Shown here: positions 1 through 5,968 of the stretch, piece after piece | Layout: each line of letters starts with the position of its first letter | How positions within the stretch are numbered: position 1 is the stretch's first letter | Translations under genes and position numbers: made by a program | The notes under the pieces: generated by a model | What the model was told of the DNA's origin: nothing | Database searches by the model: none | The model's input: only the letters and a program-made list of their open reading frames with translations | Assembly: GCA_937907435.1 (NCBI GenBank) | Contig: CALCIA010000023.1 | Span: 1 to 12,116, forward strand | Length of the DNA stretch: 12,116 bases | Origin: an uncultured Actinomycetes bacterium | Lineage (GTDB): Bacteria; Actinomycetota; Thermoleophilia; Solirubrobacterales; 70-9 | Direction: 5' to 3'

Positions 1-47
1 CTCATGGGGGTCACAGCCTGCCAGGACCCCCATGAGGAGCCCAGGAC
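1..47 (-). repeat. 58-nt hairpin module, copy 1 (cut by window edge)
   Basis: A long perfect inverted repeat. Positions 1-12 pair with 25-36, and 37-47 is the rest of the right arm; the outer 11 nt of the left arm lie outside the window. The 12-nt loop (13-24) is ACAGCCTGCCAG. The element matches 11847-11904 in reverse complement, including the asymmetric loop. The match continues inward through 48-50 and the 12-mer CCTCGGACGGCC (61-72), with a 10-bp indel at 51-60. It lies downstream of the MFS gene ending at 160, in the same orientation relative to transcription as copy 2 is to the amidohydrolase gene. No T-run follows it within the window. It may be a dispersed repeat, a terminator or an mRNA 3'-end structure. 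Confidence 0.85.
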
Positions 48-73
48 CTCCCTCGACCCACCTCGGACGGCCG

Positions 74-103
74 CCCGCGCCCCGAAGTCCCCGTCCCCGC
101 CCC
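74..103 (-). other. G-quadruplex motif after the MFS gene
   Basis: C-runs at 74-76, 80-83, 89-92, 95-98 and 100-103 give four G4 tracts plus one G3 tract on the minus strand, with loops of 1, 2, 5 and 3 nt. The minus strand is the sense strand of the MFS gene ending at 160, so the motif would be in that gene's 3' untranslated RNA. A comparable motif sits in the same relative place after the amidohydrolase gene (11782-11817). Folding is predicted from the pattern only. Confidence 0.6.
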
Positions 104-114
104 GGAATCAGGCC

Positions 115-130
115 CCACGCCGTGGCGTGG
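115..130 (-). terminator. Short GC-rich hairpin after the MFS stop
   Basis: CCACGC (115-120) pairs with GCGTGG (125-130) around a 4-nt loop, 30 nt beyond the MFS stop codon. No T-run follows on the minus strand, so as a terminator it is weak. It could instead protect the 3' end together with the G4 and long hairpin further downstream. Confidence 0.35.
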
Positions 131-159
131 ACGACGACCCATGGCCAGCTCAGCGGCGC

Positions 160-1674
160 CTAGTATCGCCCCGCCCGCACCTCGGCCTCGCCGTCTATCA
201 GGCCGGCGCTTGCCAGCTCGGCGTCGTCGCGCCAGGTGTCGAGCTCGTCGTCGTCCACCGGGCGCGGCGTCCGTTCCTCGCGCGGCGCCAGGGTGACCGC
301 CACCAGGGTGGCGAAGAGGGCGATGCCGGCGCCGATCCAGAGGGAGGTGGTGTAGCCGCCGACGGCGGGGAAGGCGGAGCCGGCGACCGCGTGGGAGGCG
401 AGGATCGAGGCGACCAGGGCGGAGCCGGCGGAGAAGCCGATCGAGCGGACCACCTGGTAGAAGCCCATCGCGCTGCCGACCTCGCGGGGCGGGACCGCGC
501 GGGTGATGAGGCCGGGGATGGCGGCGAAGGTGAAGCCGAAGCCGATGCCGAGCAGGGCCATCATCACGCAGGCCTGCCAGAGGGCGCCGTGGACGAGGGC
601 GAAGAAGACGCCCGCGGCGGCGATCGCCAGGCCGCCGATGCCGAGGGCCGCGCGGAAGCCGGAGCGGCGCAGGGTCGCGGTCATGAGCCGGCTGCCGAGG
701 AGGCTGGCGGCCGAGAAGGGGACCAGGCAGAGGCCCGCGACGGTGGTCGAGGCGCCGAAGCCGAAGCCCTCCGCCGAGGGGGTCTGGACGAACTCGGTGA
801 TCACGGTGAAGAACATGTAGAGGGCGATGCCGAGGAGGCTGGCGGAGAGGTCGGCGCCGAGGACGGCGCGGTGGCGGAGCTGGCTGAGGTCGACGAGCGG
901 TTCACGGACGCGCAGCTGACGGCGGGTCCAGAGGGCGAAGATGACGACGGCGACGACGAAGCAGCCGAGGGTGGCGGGAGAGGTCCAGCCCCATTCGTGT
1001 CCCTCGCCGATGCCGATCATCAGCGCGACGATGGCGATGCTGCCGACGGCGGCGCCGGTGATGTCGAGCGAGACGGCGGGACCGTGCCGGTTCGAGGGGA
1101 TCTCCAGGTAGGCGGCGATCAGCGCCACGCCGCTGAGGATCGCGCCGAAGAAGAAGGCGGCGTGGAGGTCGAGCTGCTGGGCGATCAGGCCGCTGATCGG
1201 GTAGCCCGCGCCGAGGCCGGTGGCGCCGCTGACCGACAGCAGCGCGATCGTGCGGCGGGCGTGCTCGCCGCCCAGGTGGTCGCGCGCGGCGGCCATCGCG
1301 ATCGGCGCGAGCCCGAGGCCGATGCCCTGCATCACCCGTCCCAGGACCAGCACCGACAGCGAGTCCGCGAGCCCGGCGATCACGCCGCCCGCGGTGACGA
1401 CGAGCAGCGCGCCGAGGATCGACTGCCGGCGATGGCGGCCGTCCCCGAGCCGGCCGAGGACCGGCGCCGCGATCGCCCCGGCGATCAGCGCCGCGGTCAG
1501 CGACCACTGGGCGTCCGGCAGCGAGACGCGGAGGTCCTTGGCGACGTCCGGCAAGAGCGGCGCGCCGAGGCTGCTGATGATCGAGACGACCAGCGTGATG
1601 CCGACCAGCACCGCGACGAACGGCCGGCCGACCTCGTCTCCTCGGGGCGAGAGGGAGTGGTTTGAGGAACGCAC
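160..1674 (-). CDS. MFS transporter, DHA2-like (14-TM drug:H+ antiporter type)
   Basis: Predicted inner-membrane exporter of 504 aa, the usual DHA2 length. Residues 74-84 (GRLGDGRHRRQ) are MFS motif A in the loop after TM2. Residues 109-122 (LVLGRVMQGIGLGL) match motif B. Residues 151-166 (ATGLGAGYPISGLIAQ) are the antiporter motif C region. Hydrophobic segments continue to about residue 460 and are followed by an acidic cytoplasmic tail. I chose the GTG at 1674 because a TTGGCA-17-TACAAT promoter ends 8 nt before it, which implies a leaderless mRNA. The alternative TTG at 1752 lies upstream of that promoter. Substrate is unknown, most likely a drug or toxic metabolite. The gene is divergent from fic and has no regulator gene beside it. 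Confidence 0.88.
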   Translation of the reverse strand: MRSSNHSLSPRGDEVGRPFVAVLVGITLVVSIISSLGAPLLPDVAKDLRVSLPDAQWSLTAALIAGAIAAPVLGRLGDGRHRRQSILGALLVVTAGGVIAGLADSLSVLVLGRVMQGIGLGLAPIAMAAARDHLGGEHARRTIALLSVSGATGLGAGYPISGLIAQQLDLHAAFFFGAILSGVALIAAYLEIPSNRHGPAVSLDITGAAVGSIAIVALMIGIGEGHEWGWTSPATLGCFVVAVVIFALWTRRQLRVREPLVDLSQLRHRAVLGADLSASLLGIALYMFFTVITEFVQTPSAEGFGFGASTTVAGLCLVPFSAASLLGSRLMTATLRRSGFRAALGIGGLAIAAAGVFFALVHGALWQACVMMALLGIGFGFTFAAIPGLITRAVPPREVGSAMGFYQVVRSIGFSAGSALVASILASHAVAGSAFPAVGGYTTSLWIGAGIALFATLVAVTLAPREERTPRPVDDDELDTWRDDAELASAGLIDGEAEVRAGRY

Positions 1675-1682
1675 TCCGGAGG

Positions 1683-1711
1683 ATTGTATAGGAAACCTAT
1701 ATACCTGCCAA
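1683..1711 (-). promoter_or_regulatory. Sigma70-type promoter of the MFS gene, leaderless
   Basis: On the minus strand the -35 is TTGGCA (1706-1711), the spacer is exactly 17 bp, and the -10 is TACAAT (1683-1688). The GTG start codon begins 8 nt after the -10, where transcription would be expected to begin. There is no Shine-Dalgarno sequence before the GTG. Confidence 0.7.
1687..1701. promoter_or_regulatory. Palindromic operator in the promoter spacer
   Basis: TATAGG-AAA-CCTATA is a perfect 15-bp palindrome lying between the -35 and -10 of the MFS promoter and overlapping two bases of the -10. This placement is classic for a dimeric repressor of the TetR, MarR or PadR type. No such gene is in the window, so the repressor must be encoded elsewhere. 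Confidence 0.65.
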
Positions 1712-1727
1712 GCGGGTCCCGGAAGGG

Positions 1728-1819
1728 CCGCTCCCAAGCCGCTCCCAAGCAACCTTTCCTTGCTGGACCTTATCCCAAGGATACGCCCTTAACCTTTGCT
1801 AGCTTCCGGACATCCCAAG
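1728..1819. repeat. TCCCAAG repeat cluster in the MFS/fic intergenic region
   Basis: An 11-bp unit CCGCTCCCAAG is tandemly duplicated at 1728-1738 and 1739-1749. Its core TCCCAAG recurs at 1773-1779 and 1813-1819, making four copies in 88 bp, all in one orientation. The tandem pair is one helical turn apart and lies just upstream of the MFS -35. This fits binding sites for an activator or a second regulator. Confidence 0.5.
1771..1783. promoter_or_regulatory. Palindrome upstream of fic
   Basis: TATCC-CAA-GGATA is a perfect 13-bp inverted repeat 49 bp before the fic start codon, overlapping one of the TCCCAAG cores. It may be an operator for fic; the Fic protein has a C-terminal winged helix that could bind it. 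I see no convincing -35/-10 pair for fic. Confidence 0.35.
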
Positions 1820-1832
1820 AATCAAGGCAACA

Positions 1833-3032
1833 ATGATCGACGCTGAGAAGACAGTTTCCGGCCGGGCCGGCCGCTTCGTCCCCGCATCCGCCGCCGAGGA
1901 CGGCTATGCGACGTTCTTGCCGAACCCGCTGCCGCCGGATCCGCCACTTGAGATCGATGCCGGGCTGCAACGGCTGATCGACCAGGCGAACCAGGCACTC
2001 GGGCGGCTTGACGGGATCACCATGCTCTTGCCCGATCCCGATCAGTTTCTCTACAGCTACATCCGCAAGGAGGCCGTGCTGTCCTCCCAGATCGAGGGCA
2101 CCCAGTCCTCGCTCTCGGACCTCCTGCTGTTCGAGCACGACATCGCCCCGGGCGTCCCGATCGAAGATGCCAGGGAGACCACGAACTACCTCGCAGCCCT
2201 GGATCTCGGGCTGCGGAGCATGGCCGAAGGGCTCCCGATCAGCCTTCGTCTGCTCAGGGACATCCACGCCGAGCTCCTTCGTGGCACGCGCGGTGGGGAG
2301 TCCGGACCCGGGACCTTCCGGCGGATTCAAAACTGGCTCGGCGGGCCCTCGCCCGGGTCGGCGCGCTACGTTCCGCCGCCGCCGAACGAGGTCCCCGGCG
2401 CGATGGCCGACCTCGAGAAGTTCCTGCACGGGGACCCGATCGCGCTCCCCATGCTCATCCGGGCGGCGCTCGCCCACGCCCAGTTCGAGACGATCCACCC
2501 TTTCCTCGACGGCAACGGACGCGTCGGTCGGTTGCTCGTGACGTTGCTCCTCTGCAGCGACACCGCCGACGGGGAATCACGCGTCCTCGCGCGGCCGCTT
2601 CTGTACCTGAGCCTCCATCTGAAGCGTCATCGCGATGTCTATTACGAACGGCTGCAGGCGATCCGGACGGACGGCGACTGGGAGGGATGGCTCCGCTTCT
2701 TCCTCGAAGGCGTCATCTCGGTTGCGGCGCTCGCCACCGAGACGACGAGACGGATCGTCGAGTTGATCGAGCGCGATCGTGGCCGAATCAAGGGGCTCGG
2801 CAGGGCGGCCGGGTCGGCCCTTCTCGTCTTCGACCAGGCGGTGAAGGAGGTGGTGCTGCGCATCCCGGAGACGGCGGGACGATTGCCCGTATCGGAGCCC
2901 ACGGTCGCCACCGCGATCGCGAACCTCGAGCGGATCGGGATCCTGCGCGAGCTCAGCGGCCGCCCGCGGAACAAGATCTTCGCCTACGACAGGTACCTCG
3001 CGATCCTGAGCGAGGGCACCGAGCCGCTGTAG
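1833..3032 (+). CDS. Fic family protein, class II, with C-terminal winged helix
   Basis: Predicted cytoplasmic AMP-transferase (protein AMPylation) of 399 aa. The catalytic motif HPFLDGNGRVGR (222-233) is complete: His222, Phe224, Asp226, Asn228, Arg230 and Arg233. Upstream, SSQIEG (84-89) fits the inhibitory motif (S/T)xxxE(G/N), with Glu88 as the autoinhibitory residue, which places it in class II with the inhibitory helix in cis. Residues 162-185 (FRRIQNWLGG and the PPPPNE stretch) form the usual target-binding flap. Residues about 345-395 look like a winged helix-turn-helix. The ATG has only a weak AAGG before it (1824-1827). The gene converges on the sigma-factor gene with a 13-bp gap. 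No separate antitoxin gene is needed or seen. Target protein is unknown. Confidence 0.92.
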   Translation: MIDAEKTVSGRAGRFVPASAAEDGYATFLPNPLPPDPPLEIDAGLQRLIDQANQALGRLDGITMLLPDPDQFLYSYIRKEAVLSSQIEGTQSSLSDLLLFEHDIAPGVPIEDARETTNYLAALDLGLRSMAEGLPISLRLLRDIHAELLRGTRGGESGPGTFRRIQNWLGGPSPGSARYVPPPPNEVPGAMADLEKFLHGDPIALPMLIRAALAHAQFETIHPFLDGNGRVGRLLVTLLLCSDTADGESRVLARPLLYLSLHLKRHRDVYYERLQAIRTDGDWEGWLRFFLEGVISVAALATETTRRIVELIERDRGRIKGLGRAAGSALLVFDQAVKEVVLRIPETAGRLPVSEPTVATAIANLERIGILRELSGRPRNKIFAYDRYLAILSEGTEPL

Positions 3033-3045
3033 TCGCTGCCGAGCC

Positions 3046-4095
3046 CTACCGAGCGGCGCTGATCACCGGGTCCGCCTCCTCCAGCCGCTCCGGCAGGCCG
3101 AAGGAGCCGAAGAGGTTCGGCAGGAAGGGGGCGAGGAAGTTGTGGATGGCGGTGATGGTCGGGACCGCGGCGCCGTCGCCCGCCTCGGCTTCCAGCAGCG
3201 TCAGGGACCAGGGGAGCCAGGCGCCGGACTCGGGGTCCGGTTTGTAGGCGGCGTAGGCGGGGAGGCCGTTGGCGGTGGTGGCGATCAGCTTCGAGCCGCG
3301 GCAGGCGGCGCCCTGGCCGAGCATGAAGGTGCCGACTTCCTCGGGACCCCGGACCCAGAGGGGCAGCGGGGGCATGTCGAAGACGACGTCATAGCGGAGG
3401 AGGGCGACGATGCGGTCGATGTCGTACTCGGCGAAGGCCTCGAGGTACTGGTCGAGGAGCCGCTGCTCGTCCTCGGTCGCGGGGCGGGCGGGGGCGTCGG
3501 AGTCCTCGAGGTCGAGCTCGTCGAGGGTGGCGCGGGCGCGCTGGAGGGCGGAGTTGACCGAGGCGACCGAGGTGTCGAGGACGTCGGCCACCTCCTTGGC
3601 GCTCCAGCGGAGCACCTCGCGCAGGACGAGGACGACGCGCTGGCGGGCGGGCAGGTGCTGGAGGGCGGCGACGAAGGCGAGGCGGAGGGTCTCGCGCTCG
3701 GCGGCCTGGGCCTCGGGGTCGGCGCCGGGGTCGGCGACCTGGCCGCCCGCGATCGGGAGGACCCAGTCGGCCTCCGGCAGGGGGGCGCCGACGGGGGTCT
3801 CGGCGGTGCCGGCGTCGGCGAGGTCGACCGGGCGGGCGCGGCGCTTGCGCGCGTCGATCTGGTCGAGGCAGACGTTGGTGGCGATGGTGAAGAGCCAGGA
3901 CTTCAGCGCCGCCGGCTCGGCGAGCGTGTCGGAGCGGCGCCAGGCGCGCAGCAGCGTCTCCTGGGTCGCGTCCTCGGCCTCGAAGCCGCTGCCGAGCATG
4001 CGATAGCAGTAGCCCGTGAGGCTCGGGCGCAGTCGCTCCATCTCGCCCTCGAGGACGAGTTCTCCTCCGGACCGATTAGTTCCGGGTGCAGACAC
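3046..4095 (-). CDS. ECF RNA polymerase sigma factor with SnoaL-like C-terminal domain (SigG/TIGR02960 type)
   Basis: A 349-aa group 4 sigma factor. Region 2 is at about 20-88 (DATQETLLRAWRR at 42-54). A linker rich in Ala and Pro follows, then region 4 at about 133-190 with the helix-turn-helix WSAKEVADVLDTSVASVNSA (164-183). A SnoaL/NTF2-like domain spans about 208-325, and the tail LFGSFGLPERL (328-338) is typical of the SigG-like family. Such fused domains are thought to regulate the sigma factor in place of an anti-sigma factor; none is encoded here. The start is GTG at 4095, with AAGGAG on the minus strand (4101-4106) 5 nt before it. It is divergent from the VOC gene, with only 45 bp between the starts. 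Confidence 0.92.
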   Translation of the reverse strand: MSAPGTNRSGGELVLEGEMERLRPSLTGYCYRMLGSGFEAEDATQETLLRAWRRSDTLAEPAALKSWLFTIATNVCLDQIDARKRRARPVDLADAGTAETPVGAPLPEADWVLPIAGGQVADPGADPEAQAAERETLRLAFVAALQHLPARQRVVLVLREVLRWSAKEVADVLDTSVASVNSALQRARATLDELDLEDSDAPARPATEDEQRLLDQYLEAFAEYDIDRIVALLRYDVVFDMPPLPLWVRGPEEVGTFMLGQGAACRGSKLIATTANGLPAYAAYKPDPESGAWLPWSLTLLEAEAGDGAAVPTITAIHNFLAPFLPNLFGSFGLPERLEEADPVISAAR

Positions 4096-4100
4096 CGTCT

Positions 4101-4106
4101 CTCCTT
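4101..4106 (-). promoter_or_regulatory. Ribosome binding site of the sigma-factor gene
   Basis: AAGGAG on the minus strand, 5 nt before the GTG at 4095. It decides the start in the absence of a nearby ATG. Confidence 0.7.
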
Positions 4107-4124
4107 ATAACGGACCCACCCATC

Positions 4125-4131
4125 AAAGGAG
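4125..4131 (+). promoter_or_regulatory. Ribosome binding site of the VOC gene
   Basis: AAAGGAG, 9 nt before the GTG at 4141. It supports that GTG as the start. Confidence 0.7.
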
Positions 4132-4140
4132 AAACCAGCC

Positions 4141-4575
4141 GTGTCCAGACTGCTGTTCCTCAACCTCCCGGTCGCCGACCTCGCCGCCAGCCGCGCCTTC
4201 TTCGCCGCGCTCGGCTTCGACTTCGACGAGAAGTTCTGCGACGAGGGCGCCGCCTGCATGGTCGTCTCCGAGCAGGCCTACGTGATGCTGCTGCAGCGCG
4301 ACCGCTTCGCCGAGTTCGTCACCAGGCCGGTCGCCGACCCCGCCGCGGAGACCGCGCTCACGGCCTGCGTCAGCGCCGCCGACCGGGCCGAGGTCGACTC
4401 CCTGGCCGCCGCCGCCCTGGCCGCCGGCGCGAGCCCGGCGAAGGACCCGCAGGACTACGGCTTCATGTACCAGCGCAGCTTCCACGACCTCGACGGCCAC
4501 CTCTGGGAGGTCGCCTGGATGGACCCGGTCGCGGTCGAGAAGGGCCCGGCCGAGTTCGCCGCCGAAGCTTCCTGA
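4141..4575 (+). CDS. VOC (glyoxalase/bleomycin-resistance fold) family protein
   Basis: A 144-aa single-unit vicinal-oxygen-chelate protein. It starts with LFLNLPVADLAASRAFFAAL (5-24), the usual first beta-alpha unit, and ends with DLDGHLWEVAWMDP (116-129), the usual last strand with Glu123. The first metal ligand position, often His or Gln, appears to be Asn8, so metal-dependent catalysis is uncertain; a binding or resistance role is equally possible. Such genes are often found beside SigG-type ECF sigma factors, and this one is divergent from the sigma-factor gene. It may be a target of that sigma factor, which is inference. A strong hairpin terminator follows. Confidence 0.88.
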   Translation: MSRLLFLNLPVADLAASRAFFAALGFDFDEKFCDEGAACMVVSEQAYVMLLQRDRFAEFVTRPVADPAAETALTACVSAADRAEVDSLAAAALAAGASPAKDPQDYGFMYQRSFHDLDGHLWEVAWMDPVAVEKGPAEFAAEAS

Positions 4576-4594
4576 GTCCACCCCGAGGCAGGTC

Positions 4595-4629
4595 CGGGGC
4601 GCGGGGGCTAGTCCGGTCTCCGCGCCCCG
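4595..4629 (+). terminator. GC-rich hairpin terminator after the VOC gene
   Basis: CGGGGCGCGG (4595-4604) pairs perfectly with CCGCGCCCCG (4620-4629) and is followed by TTT. It starts 20 nt after the VOC stop codon. G-U pairs could extend the stem inward. Confidence 0.6.
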
Positions 4630-4644
4630 TTTGCGTTCCTCGCC

Positions 4645-4722
4645 TCAGGCCGCCGGGAAGAGGACCCGCCTGGCGTAGTCGGAGTCGAGGTACTCGCGGA
4701 CCGCCGCGATCCGGCCCTCGGC
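4645..4722 (-). pseudogene. Broken 3' end of a SnoaL/NTF2-like gene
   Basis: The minus strand encodes a 25-residue tail ending at a TGA (4645-4647), with the core GRIAAVREYLDSDYARRVL. This resembles the C-terminal strand of SnoaL-like proteins (xxDGKIxxxREYLD). The frame is closed immediately upstream by a TAG at 4723-4725. A plausible continuation (DLFDVVV) lies in another frame, so a frameshift or truncation is likely. No start codon or other part of the fold is recognisable. The match rests on a short stretch. Confidence 0.4.
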
Positions 4723-4808
4723 CTACGACCACGTCGAAGAGGTCGAGTCCGCCCGCGAGCGCTACGACGAGCGCGCGGCGTAGCGGAGTCGCGCCGCCGG
4801 GCCGGGAG

Positions 4809-4871
4809 GTTTCGAAGAGGACCGGATTTCGGGACGAAGCCGTGCGCCTCGTGACGGAGCCGGGAGGGTCC
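4809..4871 (+). pseudogene. Relic resembling an IS3-type transposase OrfA N-terminus
   Basis: The plus strand reads VSKRTGFRDEAVRLVTEPGG, close to the typical start of IS3-family OrfA proteins (MSKR...FRDEAVRLVTE...). After about 20 residues the similarity stops. There is no helix-turn-helix continuation, no OrfB and no terminal inverted repeat. An insertion-sequence remnant is the simplest reading, but chance similarity cannot be excluded for so short a stretch. Confidence 0.35.
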
Positions 4872-4903
4872 CGTGTCCCGGGCACCCCGCGGGAGACAAC
4901 CCT

Positions 4904-4938
4904 TAGTCCTTTGTCACCCACAGGGTGACAAAGGACTA
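4904..4938. repeat. Perfect 35-bp palindrome (16-bp arms)
   Basis: The left arm TAGTCCTTTGTCACCC (4904-4919) and its exact reverse complement (4923-4938) are separated by ACA. It lies 129 bp before the start of the Hcp-like gene and just after the IS3-like relic. It has no T-run. Like the window-end hairpins its arms begin GTCCT and end AGGAC, but the rest differs. It may be a dispersed palindromic repeat, a protein-binding site or a terminator for the decayed gene. Confidence 0.8.
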
Positions 4939-5030
4939 CAAGTTCCGCGGCGGAGGCCGGATTGACGACGGAAGGCGCGCGCGTTCTTGCCGAGCTCCGC
5001 GCACCTTCCGGGAGGTTTGTCGGACATCCG

Positions 5031-5058
5031 TTGATCGCACCGGGGCGGCGGTTAGATT
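5031..5058 (+). promoter_or_regulatory. Promoter of the Hcp-like gene, leaderless
   Basis: -35 TTGATC (5031-5036), 16-bp spacer, -10 TAGATT (5053-5058). The ATG at 5068 begins 9 nt after the -10 and has no Shine-Dalgarno sequence, so the mRNA would start at or next to the start codon. Confidence 0.5.
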
Positions 5059-5067
5059 CGGCTCTGT

Positions 5068-5880
5068 ATGAGGCTTCGGGGGCTGACCGGTCGGACCGGA
5101 AGGGCGGTGCTGCTGCTGGCCATCGGGGCAGGCGCCGGCGCGGCCGCGGCGGCGATCGCCGCCGTGCCCGGCAACGACGGGGTGATCCACGCCTGTTATG
5201 AGGTGCAGGGGGACGGGACGACGCCGGTGGCCGTCGCCGGGAACGTCCGGATCATCGATCCCTCGGCGGGCCAGACGTGCAACCCCGCCGGTGCGCCCGC
5301 CGCGACCGAGCACGCGCTCGAATGGAACGTGAGCGGCCCGCCCGGCCCCGCAGGCGCCGCCGGGTCCACCGGAGCCCCGGGCGCGAGCGGACCCCAGGGC
5401 GCGAGCGGACCCGCGGGGACGACGGTGTCGATCGACGGGCAGACCTTCACGCTGGGCGCCGGGGAGACGCTGACGGGGCCGACGAGCCCGGTCCCGCCGC
5501 TGCGGGTCGCACCCGGTGGAGCGCCGGTCGCGTCGATGAGCCTCGGCGGCGGCGCGGGCTCCTCCGGCGTCCTCGCCTGGCAGCTCGTCGCCGCACCCAC
5601 CGCAGCGGCGCGCACCAGCATCAAGGGCATCGAGATCGTCAAGCACGTCGACAAGTCCTCGCCCACCCTCTTCAAGGCATGCGCCAACGGCAAACACTTC
5701 CCGAAAGTCGTGCTCCACGTGCGCGCGGCCGGCCCTGACGGCGGCCCGCAGACGATCGTCCTCACCGACGCGAAGGTCGATTCCTACGGCACCGACGCCG
5801 ACAAGGGGAAGGGCGGCAACGGCACGGTGACCGAGAGCGTCTCGCTCAGCTTCAGCTCGATCAACGTCGATTACAAGTAG
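5068..5880 (+). CDS. Exported protein with collagen-like repeats and Hcp-like domain
   Basis: 270 aa. Residues 1-32 form a signal peptide: Arg-rich start, hydrophobic AVLLLAIGAGAG, Ala-rich end. A small domain follows with Cys43 (HACY) and Cys71 (QTCN), which could form a disulfide. Residues 90-117 are nine uninterrupted Gly-X-Y triplets, a short collagen-like stalk. Residues about 153-270 match the Hcp (type VI secretion tube protein, PF05638) pattern: SIKGIEIVKHVDKSSPTLF (184-202), FPKVVLHVR (211-219), then VTESVSLSFSSINVDYK (254-270). No other type VI gene is present, and a monoderm actinobacterium would not be expected to have one. The domain is therefore probably a secreted structural or adhesive ring-forming module rather than an injection tube. 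Function is unknown. Confidence 0.85.
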   Translation: MRLRGLTGRTGRAVLLLAIGAGAGAAAAAIAAVPGNDGVIHACYEVQGDGTTPVAVAGNVRIIDPSAGQTCNPAGAPAATEHALEWNVSGPPGPAGAAGSTGAPGASGPQGASGPAGTTVSIDGQTFTLGAGETLTGPTSPVPPLRVAPGGAPVASMSLGGGAGSSGVLAWQLVAAPTAAARTSIKGIEIVKHVDKSSPTLFKACANGKHFPKVVLHVRAAGPDGGPQTIVLTDAKVDSYGTDADKGKGGNGTVTESVSLSFSSINVDYK

Positions 5881-5886
5881 CGGCCT

Positions 5887-5947
5887 CCGGGCGGCCCGGT
5901 CCTGCACCTCGTCCGCCGCGGGGCACGTCTTCCGAAGCCGACCGGGC
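5887..5947. terminator. Candidate bidirectional terminator between convergent genes
   Basis: GCCCGGTC (5894-5901) and GACCGGGC (5940-5947) are perfect 8-bp inverted repeats. A smaller hairpin (CCGGG-CGG-CCCGG, 5887-5899) overlaps the left arm. The region separates the Hcp-like gene (plus) from the RES gene (minus). There is no T-run. Confidence 0.35.
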
Positions 5948-5968
5948 TCCAGGAGCTTCATGCGTAAC

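Noticed and set aside
4..1665. Long plus-strand open frame opposite the first MFS gene
   Set aside because: Its product is a low-complexity Gly/Asp/Glu/Arg-rich string with no domain, as expected antisense to a GC-rich gene. The minus strand encodes clear MFS motifs.
3142..4110. Plus-strand open frame opposite the sigma-factor gene
   Set aside because: Gly/Val/Glu-rich product without domains; the minus strand carries complete sigma regions 2 and 4.
4723..4784. Short plus-strand reading ending at 4784 (tail HVEEVESARERYDERAA)
   Set aside because: Only about 20 residues, with no start or domain. It overlaps a likely upstream part of the broken SnoaL-like gene on the other strand and is probably its shadow.
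5068..5880. Evidence for a type VI secretion system
   Set aside because: Only an Hcp-like domain is present. No sheath, VgrG, TssM or ClpV gene is seen, and the signal peptide argues for ordinary export.
4936..5961. Minus-strand open frame opposite the Hcp-like gene
   Set aside because: Arg/Gly-rich without motifs. The plus strand has a signal peptide, collagen repeats and an Hcp-like domain.
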